From the NCBI GenBank assembly GCA_045579745.1, contig JAZNMQ010000083.1, positions 1-17,791 on the forward strand: a DNA stretch of 17,791 nt, given 5' to 3'. The DNA is from Flemingiibacterium sp045579745 (lineage in GTDB: Bacteria > Bacillota > Clostridia > Oscillospirales > CAG-272). The position numbers and the translations under genes are program-made. Of this stretch, positions 7,411-13,988 are shown in pieces (position 1 is the stretch's first letter; the number at the start of each line of letters is the position of its first letter). The notes under the pieces are model-generated. The model saw nothing but the letters and a program-made list of their open reading frames with translations. It ran no database searches and was not told the origin of the DNA.

Positions 7411-8439
7411 ATGAAAATGGTAACACTCGGCTCAACCGGTATCGTTACACCTCAGAACGCGTTCGGCGCGCTTCCGATTCAGAGGGATGATGTTGACACG
7501 GCGGTAATGCTTCTAAGACGTGCATACGAGGGCGGTATGACATTTTTCGACACCGCACGAGGCTATTCCGACAGCGAGGAAAAGCTCGGAATAGCGTTTG
7601 AGGGAATGCGCGAAAAGCTTACAATTGCGACTAAAACGCCCTCGAAAACGCCCGACGGCATAAAGCGCGACCTTGAAACCTCGCTTTCTAAGCTAAAGAC
7701 CGATTATATTGACATCTATCAGTTCCATTGCTCCGACGTTTGCTATCGTACGGATGACGGAAGCGGAATGTACGAATGCATGGAGGACCTCAAACGTCAG
7801 GGAATAATCCGCCATATTGGCATCACCTGCCACAAAATCGGCGTGGCTGAGGAATGCGTCGAATCGGGGCTTTACGAAACGCTTCAATTCCCGTTCAGCT
7901 ATCTCTCAAACGAGCGCGAGATAGCGCTTGTCGCACGCTGCAAGGAGAAAAATGTCGGTTTTATCGCGATGAAAGCGCTTGCAGGCGGACTTATTACCGA
8001 CTCGCGTGCCGCGTATGCCTTTATGACGCAGTTTGACAATGTTGTGCCGATTTGGGGCATTCAAAAGCGAAATGAGCTCGAGGAATGGCTTTCCTATATG
8101 AATAATGAGCCTGAGCTTGACGCTCAGATGCTCGAGCGCATTGAGGCTGACAAGGCTGAGCTTGGACTTGATTTCTGCCGAGGCTGCGGATACTGCATGC
8201 CTTGCCCTCAGGGAATCGTTATCAACACCTGCGCGAGAATGTCGCTGCTTTTACGCCGCGCGCCGTCCAAATCCTGGCTGACTGAGGCTTGGCAGGAGCA
8301 GATGAAGAAAGCCGAGAGCTGTATTGAATGCGGTGCGTGCAAAAAACGCTGTCCCTACGAGCTTGACACCCCCTCGCTTCTCAAAAAGAACTGCGAGGAC
8401 TACAAAAGAGTTCTCTCGGGTGAGGTCAAGGTCAATTAA
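7411..8439 (+). CDS. Aldo/keto reductase with C-terminal ferredoxin-like 4Fe-4S motifs
   Basis: A 342-residue oxidoreductase. Residues 1 to about 235 form an aldo/keto reductase barrel with the expected tetrad: Asp47 and Tyr52 in FDTARGYSDSEEKLG, Lys75 in IATKTP and His106 in QFHCSD. The tail holds two cysteine groups: CRGCGYCMPCP (Cys256, 259, 262, 265) and CIECGACKKRCP (Cys304, 307, 310, 314), which should bind iron-sulfur clusters. This architecture is a known group of predicted reductases in anaerobes; the physiological substrate is unknown, and electrons may come through the clusters rather than only from NAD(P)H. CAGGAGG at 7396-7402 fixes the start. The gene stands alone between a perfect promoter and a terminator hairpin, so it may be well expressed. 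Confidence 0.92.
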   Translation: MKMVTLGSTGIVTPQNAFGALPIQRDDVDTAVMLLRRAYEGGMTFFDTARGYSDSEEKLGIAFEGMREKLTIATKTPSKTPDGIKRDLETSLSKLKTDYIDIYQFHCSDVCYRTDDGSGMYECMEDLKRQGIIRHIGITCHKIGVAEECVESGLYETLQFPFSYLSNEREIALVARCKEKNVGFIAMKALAGGLITDSRAAYAFMTQFDNVVPIWGIQKRNELEEWLSYMNNEPELDAQMLERIEADKAELGLDFCRGCGYCMPCPQGIVINTCARMSLLLRRAPSKSWLTEAWQEQMKKAESCIECGACKKRCPYELDTPSLLKKNCEDYKRVLSGEVKVN

Positions 8440-8451
8440 ATATCTTTATCT

Positions 8452-8476
8452 GGCGGAGTTGTATTAAAGCTCCGCC
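8452..8476 (+). terminator. Probable terminator after the aldo/keto reductase
   Basis: GGCGGAG (8452-8458) pairs with CTCCGCC (8470-8476), extendable inward by two pairs. It is followed by TTTATAAAATTTTTTT, a broken T-tract, so termination may be incomplete. Confidence 0.75.
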
Positions 8477-8503
8477 TTTATAAAATTTTTTTAGGATTTA
8501 CCC

Positions 8504-8530
8504 AACCTTTCCTGTCTGATTATTGTCTAT
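8504..8530 (+). promoter_or_regulatory. ECF-sigma-type promoter of the sigma-factor fusion gene
   Basis: CCAACCTTT (AACCTTT at 8504-8510) followed after 14 bases by GTCTAT (8525-8530) has the form AACC(T) ... GTCTA recognised by many Firmicutes ECF sigma factors. It sits 42 bases before the start of an ECF sigma gene, as expected for an autoregulated promoter. No consensus -35/-10 for sigma-A is seen in the same gap. Confidence 0.6.
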
Positions 8531-8536
8531 AAGGCA

Positions 8537-8550
8537 TCGAAAGCTTTCGA
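8537..8550. promoter_or_regulatory. 14-bp perfect palindrome at the transcription start region
   Basis: TCGAAAGCTTTCGA is a perfect palindrome whose left edge is seven bases after the putative -10. It could be an operator or a short leader hairpin. It is 11 bases upstream of the ribosome binding site AAGGAG. Confidence 0.4.
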
Positions 8551-8572
8551 ATATAAATTCAAGGAGAATGCA

Positions 8573-11500
8573 GTGTACTATTATAATGAAACCGATGAAA
8601 CTCTCGTCATGCTGACGCTCGCAGGAGAACAGCAGGCATATGAAAGGCTCGTGCTTCGCTACCAATCGGCGGTAATAGCATCGGCGCTTGCTGTAACTCA
8701 CAGCCGTTTTATGGCTGAGGATGCGGCTCAGGATGCCTTTGTAACGGCTTGGATGAAGCTCAACACCCTGCAAAGCGGTTCTAAATATTGCACATGGGTG
8801 TGCAAGATCGCTAAGAACTGCGCACGCAATATGCTCATGCGATATCGCAGCTTTATGCCGCTTGACCTTGTAGAGAACACCTTTGCCGAGGCTGACGACA
8901 AGTTAAATCCGGCTGAGTATGCAGCAGCTTCCGAGGATAGAGATGAGATAAACAAGGCTATTGAAGGACTGCCTGCAAGGGTCAGAGAGATTATTCGCCT
9001 GCACTATTTCGAGGAGCTCTCTGTGACCGAAATCGCCGAAAGAATGAGTATTTCATCCGGAACGGTCAAATGGCAGCTTCACGATGGACGGAAACGAATC
9101 AGAAAGGAATTGTGTGCAATGAACGAAAAGTACAACGATACGCTTGTTGAGCGTGTAATGAAAAAGGTTCAGGAATTAAAGCTGTGGCAGTTTAAAAACG
9201 ACAAGTCGGGCTTTGAGGCGATTTATCGCGATGTGCTTGGCGAGGTCGAGGAGCTGCCCGAATCAATGAAGAAAAATCATGCACTTGCCGATGTACTGCT
9301 TCGCGGCTGGTGGTGGATACCCGGTGAAAAGAATGACGCGCTTCTTAAAAGAATAGCTGACGCGGCAATTGAGGGGCGGAACGAGGAAGCAATGAGCTTC
9401 ATCGTAACAAACGAGGACTCAAAATTCTGGGGAAGCTCAAAGCTCGTCTTTATACGCGACAAGCAGATACCCCGACTTGAGGCGGCGGGCTTTGTGGATA
9501 CGCTTGGCAAAGAATGGTTCTGGCTCGGCTATTACTCATTCCGCGAGGGCAAGCCTGACGAGGGCAGAGCGGCTTACGACAAGGTGCGCGAGATACTTAA
9601 TGAACAGAATAGTTTTTATAACATGGTTCCGTATGCGCTCCGCATGGAGGAAGCTCTCGCAGGCGAGCTGAAGGATGTAAAAGACTTCAGATATGTTATC
9701 TGGACTTCCTCTTACGAATTGCGTTATGTTGACGGTTTACCTAAATATTGGAAGGAGCAGGGAACAGGTGAGGGTGAATGCGGCTCATTTGACGGTGATA
9801 TTATGGGCTTCTTCCGTGGTTCATCACTCTGTGACGGTGCGTTTTTTGCAAATATCAAGGTTGGGGAAGCTCATATCGGCTCTGACGGAACGACGCTTGA
9901 GTTCGCTTCGGACAGCGTGAGCGTCAACACTCCTGCAGGCATGTTCGAGGGCTGTCAGCTTTGGGTGACAACGCACAACAAAGATAGAGGTAAATCCGTT
10001 TTCAAAACATATTACAAGGATGGCGTTGGCATTGTTAAGATCGAGCATTTTGCCGATGGTGTGAGCGATGTCAGAGTGCTTTCGGCGTACAGCATCGTCG
10101 GTGGAAGCGGACTGCTTCCGTTTGCCAAGGGCAACAAGTGGGAGTATGCTTCGCTGTATCCTAGCGACATCATAAAGGCTGAGCTCTCCTATGAGGTTTC
10201 GTATGCCGATGAAAACAAGGGTATGCTCACATCGTGGAGTAAGCTCCACCGTATCGGCTACGACGAGAATTCGTGGGTTGATATGGTACAGCAGATCGCA
10301 AATGATTACTTTGAATCGGGTACTTACAAGGTGGTCGATGTGTCGCATGCGGTCGAGCGTGCAGAGGCTCTTGCTAAAACGCCTATCCAAAAGGCGCATA
10401 CAAAGGCGGCGGCTTCGGTAGTCCGCAGAATTATGGAAACGAACCCCGAGTTTAATCCTAAACACGTGGCAACCGGACATTGGAATTTCTTCGGTCGTCC
10501 GACACTCATAAAAAAGGATGGCAAATTAAAGCTCACGTCCTACAATCCACGCTGGGAATTTGAGCTTAAATCGATGGGTGGAAACGGTAATGCCGATACT
10601 CCGCTTCTTTACAACGATATTTACGGAATCCTGCAGGATGCGACGAGATATGTGTGGTCAGACGAGTGGCGTATCGGTGCATCGCCGATAGTCGAGTATG
10701 ACGGATACGACAGAGCCATCAAAACGCAGATCATATGCGAGGACGGCGGTAATATTACGACAAAGGCGGGAACATTCGAAAACTGCCTGAAGCTGACTCT
10801 CTACATTGAGGGCTTGACGAATGGGTTGTCCTATCGCGGCGGAAGAAAGGTTTACTATTTTGCTGACGGTATAGGCATCGTTCGCACCGAGAATGAGTAT
10901 TTGTCAGGCTCGAGAACTGCAGTTTATGAGCTGACGGAGTATGAGGGAACGGGCGAGGGCTACATGCCGTTTGAGGACGGAATGATGCGCAAATACGATG
11001 CGCTTGATCTGACGGACGGCTTTGTGGGCTCATCGATCTACACGTACGTTGAGGATGAAAACGGAGATATTGTAGTGTTCGAAGACCGCAAGGGTATTCG
11101 CGAGTTACCGCCGCCGATCACACAATATAGCTCGATTCAGGGCGAGCAGATCGAAGAAAGGCTGTGGAGTGCCGGCAATTGGAAAGAGGGTCACGAAAAG
11201 TTCTTTGAGAACAACATCAAGCTTATGGCGCACTTTATCGGCAGACCGAGCCGTAATGCGCATGATTCAGCAAGATCGATCGCGCTTCACGACTACAATC
11301 TGAAGCTTATGGAGGGCTTTTCGGAGAATGGTGTACCCGATGCGTGGTGCGGCTTATACGCGTGGTTATCGCTTATTAAGGCTGCGGCACACTTCCAGCG
11401 CGGTGTTTGGGAGCCTGAGAATACCGAGAAGGGATTTATGTGCCTTGAGACGGCGCTCGCCTATTACAAAAAGTGGGATTCCTTTAAAGATGGTGAGCTG

Positions 11501-11734
11501 CTCGATCTTGGTAATGAGGGAGCATTCGGAAAAGCTAAGTATATCAAGGGCGAAGAAATGCTGATGCTTCCAAACGGCAAGTGCGAACCGCTTGAAGAGC
11601 TTGATAGCAATGGAAATGCCATGTATTACTGCATGACCGCAAAAAGCGGCTGGTGGTGGTTCGACCCGATCCGAGAGGACGAACGCTTCAAGGAGTACAT
11701 CAAGCGCGCGGGAGAGCTTTTAGAGAGCAAGTAA
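8573..11734 (+). CDS. ECF sigma factor fused to a ~870-residue soluble extension
   Basis: A 1053-residue protein. Residues ~20-92 are sigma region 2 (MAEDAAQDAFVTAWMKL) and ~126-180 are sigma region 4 with a helix-turn-helix (LSVTEIAERMSISSGTVKWQL), so it should direct RNA polymerase to special promoters. Ordinary ECF factors end near residue 180; here the frame continues without a break. The extension has TPR-like helices (e.g. 314-345, EWFWLGYYSFREGKPDEG), two related beta-rich segments (AGMFEGC 455-461 with YYKDGVGIVK 480-489; AGTFENC 732-738 with YYFADGIGIVR 761-771), two PF..G..(W/K).Y segments (516 and 799), then helices (about 923-975). GWWW occurs at 245-248 and 1026-1029. No membrane helix is seen, and no anti-sigma gene adjoins it, so the extension may be the regulator. 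The GTG start is six bases after AAGGAG; the nearby ATG at 8568 is out of frame. The ligand and target genes are unknown. Confidence 0.9.
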   Translation: MYYYNETDETLVMLTLAGEQQAYERLVLRYQSAVIASALAVTHSRFMAEDAAQDAFVTAWMKLNTLQSGSKYCTWVCKIAKNCARNMLMRYRSFMPLDLVENTFAEADDKLNPAEYAAASEDRDEINKAIEGLPARVREIIRLHYFEELSVTEIAERMSISSGTVKWQLHDGRKRIRKELCAMNEKYNDTLVERVMKKVQELKLWQFKNDKSGFEAIYRDVLGEVEELPESMKKNHALADVLLRGWWWIPGEKNDALLKRIADAAIEGRNEEAMSFIVTNEDSKFWGSSKLVFIRDKQIPRLEAAGFVDTLGKEWFWLGYYSFREGKPDEGRAAYDKVREILNEQNSFYNMVPYALRMEEALAGELKDVKDFRYVIWTSSYELRYVDGLPKYWKEQGTGEGECGSFDGDIMGFFRGSSLCDGAFFANIKVGEAHIGSDGTTLEFASDSVSVNTPAGMFEGCQLWVTTHNKDRGKSVFKTYYKDGVGIVKIEHFADGVSDVRVLSAYSIVGGSGLLPFAKGNKWEYASLYPSDIIKAELSYEVSYADENKGMLTSWSKLHRIGYDENSWVDMVQQIANDYFESGTYKVVDVSHAVERAEALAKTPIQKAHTKAAASVVRRIMETNPEFNPKHVATGHWNFFGRPTLIKKDGKLKLTSYNPRWEFELKSMGGNGNADTPLLYNDIYGILQDATRYVWSDEWRIGASPIVEYDGYDRAIKTQIICEDGGNITTKAGTFENCLKLTLYIEGLTNGLSYRGGRKVYYFADGIGIVRTENEYLSGSRTAVYELTEYEGTGEGYMPFEDGMMRKYDALDLTDGFVGSSIYTYVEDENGDIVVFEDRKGIRELPPPITQYSSIQGEQIEERLWSAGNWKEGHEKFFENNIKLMAHFIGRPSRNAHDSARSIALHDYNLKLMEGFSENGVPDAWCGLYAWLSLIKAAAHFQRGVWEPENTEKGFMCLETALAYYKKWDSFKDGELLDLGNEGAFGKAKYIKGEEMLMLPNGKCEPLEELDSNGNAMYYCMTAKSGWWWFDPIREDERFKEYIKRAGELLESK

Positions 11735-11741
11735 AATCAAT

Positions 11742-11809
11742 GCAGTACCGCATGATTCCCATGGCGAGGATGTGAGATCAAGTCTGCAGCTTGAATCATG
11801 CGGTACTGC
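11742..11809. repeat. 17-bp perfect inverted repeat with 34-base loop
   Basis: GCAGTACCGCATGATTC at 11742-11758 is the exact reverse complement of 11793-11809. It starts seven bases after the sigma-fusion stop. The loop contains a smaller alternative hairpin (TCAAG ... CTTGA around CTGCAG). There is no T-run, so it is not a standard terminator; it may be a mobile-element footprint, a structured RNA leader or an mRNA 3'-end stabiliser. Confidence 0.8.
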
Positions 11810-11917
11810 CCGAAGTACGGGCTCATCGAAATCAAAAATGCGTCAAGGTTGGAGGAAATTGTTCCAACTGTGCCGCTTGAGGGTTTAATTTATAGGAGAT
11901 TACTTAATGAAAAATAA
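11798..11917 (+). CDS. Possible 39-residue ORF, zinc-ribbon-like start
   Basis: A short open frame begins inside the right arm of the inverted repeat and overlaps the next gene's start by 11 bases. It opens MRYCPKYGLIEI, like the common zinc-ribbon start MRYCPKCG but with the second cysteine changed to tyrosine, and continues ASRLEEIVPTVPLEG. There is no ribosome binding site, an in-frame stop lies directly upstream, and only one cysteine is present. It may be chance or a decayed remnant. Confidence 0.2.
   Translation: MRYCPKYGLIEIKNASRLEEIVPTVPLEGLIYRRLLNEK
11808..11822. other. Short hairpin in the structured spacer
   Basis: GCCCG-AAGTA-CGGGC is a 5-bp GC hairpin that shares two bases with the right arm of the 17-bp inverted repeat, so the two structures compete. 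A third possible stem, GTTGGA/TCCAAC at 11848-11868, follows. No T-tract is present. Confidence 0.5.
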
Positions 11918-12518
11918 ACAGCTGCGTTATTTTAAAAGCTATCTGATTCCGATAATAATAGGCGGAGTTATCGCGTTACTCGGAATGTTGATTTACAGGT
12001 ACGGATATGAAATTTGGGTTCTCGGCAGACCGATCATGGTGGTAGGTGTCGCGATCGTATTGTTCTTTTTAGCAATTCGAGTGAGTGAGGCGAATTTTCA
12101 GGAATATTTCAATTCAAGACTTAGCGAGCTTCCGATGGTTCAGGGGCTCGAGCTTGACCCCGAATATGAGGTTGGAGCATATTCCTTTGAAAACAACCAC
12201 TATGCAAAAATCGATAAAGCAAATGTTCCGCGCTCGGAAATCTTCGTTCGCACTTTATTCTATTTTGACAAGCAGCTTCATGTTGTACGCGGAGTTGCAA
12301 ACATGGAAACCGGCGAAGAAGACAAGCGTATATTCTCCTTCGCTAAGGCAACTGCATCATATGAAGATATCGAAATTAAGGTAAACGGAATGACCAAAAA
12401 GGTTTCGGTTATGACGGTCGTCGGCGAAGATGGAAGTGCTTGTAAATTCCCTGTAAAATACAACGATATCGAGATAGACCAGCTTGTTACAAAAATTAAC
12501 GAACGTTACGGCAAATAA
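11907..12518 (+). CDS. Two-helix membrane protein with soluble C-terminal domain, unknown
   Basis: A 203-residue protein that I do not recognise. After a basic N-terminus (MKNKQLRYFKSY) come two membrane helices, about 12-30 (LIPIIIGGVIALLGMLIYR) and 38-57 (GRPIMVVGVAIVLFFLAI), then a ~145-residue soluble domain rich in beta-like segments (e.g. EIFVRTLFYFDKQLHVVRGV and KKVSVMTVVGEDGSACKFPV). With two helices and a basic start, the domain probably faces the cytoplasm. TAGGAGA at 11893-11899 supports the ATG. It follows the sigma-fusion gene by 172 bases of folded spacer with no clear sigma-A promoter, so it may be cotranscribed with it or controlled through that spacer. It bears no resemblance to known anti-sigma factors that I can see. 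Confidence 0.8.
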   Translation: MKNKQLRYFKSYLIPIIIGGVIALLGMLIYRYGYEIWVLGRPIMVVGVAIVLFFLAIRVSEANFQEYFNSRLSELPMVQGLELDPEYEVGAYSFENNHYAKIDKANVPRSEIFVRTLFYFDKQLHVVRGVANMETGEEDKRIFSFAKATASYEDIEIKVNGMTKKVSVMTVVGEDGSACKFPVKYNDIEIDQLVTKINERYGK

Positions 12519-12522
12519 GAAA

Positions 12523-12564
12523 AGGGCTGTATCAAGTAAGGAAATTCCTGCTTGATACAGCTCT
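12523..12564. terminator. Bidirectional terminator between convergent genes
   Basis: AGGGCTGTATCAAG (12523-12536) pairs with CTTGATACAGCTCT (12551-12564), 14 bp including one G-U. It is followed by TAATTTTATTT on the plus strand and by CTTTTCTTATTT reading out on the minus strand. The loop holds a further small AGGAA/TTCCT dyad. It serves the membrane protein gene and the opposing flippase gene. Confidence 0.85.
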
Positions 12565-12570
12565 GTAATT

Positions 12571-13974
12571 TTATTTGCGATGGAGTATGCGCATCGCGCC
12601 GCCGATGATCGGCTTGGCGTTGAGCGTAAAAATTACGATAATTCCGACAGCTCCGATAACGATCCAGCCCTTGATCTCGAGTATCATAGCTGCAGCCTGA
12701 ATGAGTATCACGGCGGTGTTGACTATCAGCTTCGGCGTGTGAAGATTGAAGCGGATCATCTTTCGTGTGTTAACGGCTCGGATGATAAATACTATAAAAT
12801 AGCTGAGGAATGTCGCGATTGCGGCACCGTTTGCGCCGAGCCCTGTCGGAATCAGCAGAAGATTGAATGCGATATTGACCACAGCTCCGATAGCGGCTGT
12901 CACGAATGAATAAACGCTCTTTTTGTCAACAAGGTACACGCTTCCCATAAAGGTAACGAGGCTTGAAAATACGGTTGCGGCAATGAGCATCGGCATGTAC
13001 TGCCATGCGGTGTAGTAGCTGTCTGCGAAAAGGACGACAGAAGCGAGCTTTGAGGCGGCAATGAGTGCCGATGCTGAGATAAACAGCATGCCCTGAAAGC
13101 TGTCGAATACCGTTCCGAAGAATGCCTCATGCTGCTTTCGCGATTCGGTGTCGCGCTCGGTTACAGCGGAGAACTGCCATGCTTCGATGAAAATTCCCGA
13201 AAGCAGAATGAGCATCGTCGGAATCTTGAATGCCGCGGCGTAAAGTCCGTTGACCTCGTCGCCGATAAAGCCCTTTATCATGTATCTGTCGGAAACATTG
13301 GTTATCCACCAAAATACCGTCGTCGGTATCATAGGTATGCCAAAGCGAAGCATATCCTTGGCTATTATGCGGTCGAAAAGCTTGTGCCTCGGCTTGATGT
13401 CATCGCGGATTACAAATACTATCACCGCCGAAACCACCGCGTCGGCGATCACAACGCTCAACACATAGCCGAGCACCCCGATATCCATAACTACCAAGAA
13501 CAGCACATTAAGCGAGATCGTCACCGCCGTTGCAATAATTCCCTGAAGCGCGAAAAACGAGGTCATCCCGCGCGCTCTGACATACTGTGCAAGCAGAGAG
13601 TGAATGTTTGCAATAAAGGCGTAGAGGATTATCAGCCACATGTAGCCATCGAAATATTCGATCCGCTCGAGCAGGGGATAGAAAGCGAGCGATATTAAAA
13701 AGCCTATGAGAATTACAAGAAATCCGGTTGAGAGCACCCGGCGTCTGTCAAGGCTTTTGTCGAGCGTAAAGCGAAAGGTCGCATCGACAATTCCGAGCGA
13801 CAGCAGGGGCATTAAAAGATTTGCGCTCTGCGTAATTATATCGGCTGTGCCGTACTGCGAAGCCGAAAGATAGCTCGTATAAAGCGGCATCAGGAGGAAC
13901 ACGAGCAGCTTTGAGCCGAATGTTCCTATGCCGAGGATCGCCGTGTTTGATAACAGCTTTTTATATTTGTCCAT
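12571..13974 (-). CDS. MOP-superfamily polysaccharide/oligosaccharide flippase (Wzx-like)
   Basis: A 467-residue, very hydrophobic protein with about 12-14 predicted membrane helices, typical of the MOP/MATE superfamily polysaccharide transporters that flip lipid-linked oligosaccharides across the membrane. The start MDKYKKLLSNTAILGIGTFG followed by KLLVFLLMPLYTSYL and QYGTADI is characteristic of the Wzx/RfbX branch; ARGMTSFFALQGI and a conserved mid-protein VSDRYMIKGFIGDEVNGLYA also fit. The ATG at 13974 is chosen because GGAG at 13981-13984 lies six bases before it; an in-frame TTG at 13992 would overlap the upstream gene. It follows the cardiolipin synthase by 14 bases, so both come from one minus-strand transcript. 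The substrate is unknown: no glycosyltransferase or polymerase genes adjoin it. Confidence 0.88.
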   Translation of the reverse strand: MDKYKKLLSNTAILGIGTFGSKLLVFLLMPLYTSYLSASQYGTADIITQSANLLMPLLSLGIVDATFRFTLDKSLDRRRVLSTGFLVILIGFLISLAFYPLLERIEYFDGYMWLIILYAFIANIHSLLAQYVRARGMTSFFALQGIIATAVTISLNVLFLVVMDIGVLGYVLSVVIADAVVSAVIVFVIRDDIKPRHKLFDRIIAKDMLRFGIPMIPTTVFWWITNVSDRYMIKGFIGDEVNGLYAAAFKIPTMLILLSGIFIEAWQFSAVTERDTESRKQHEAFFGTVFDSFQGMLFISASALIAASKLASVVLFADSYYTAWQYMPMLIAATVFSSLVTFMGSVYLVDKKSVYSFVTAAIGAVVNIAFNLLLIPTGLGANGAAIATFLSYFIVFIIRAVNTRKMIRFNLHTPKLIVNTAVILIQAAAMILEIKGWIVIGAVGIIVIFTLNAKPIIGGAMRILHRK

Positions 13975-13988
13975 TAATAACTCCAAAA

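Noticed and set aside
9824..10480. 218-codon minus-strand frame inside the sigma fusion
   Set aside because: Antisense shadow of a well-supported gene; Cys/His/Arg-rich with no domain pattern.
13129..13698. 189-codon plus-strand frame inside the flippase gene
   Set aside because: Tyr/His/Arg-rich shadow on the opposite strand of a membrane-protein gene; no ribosome binding site.
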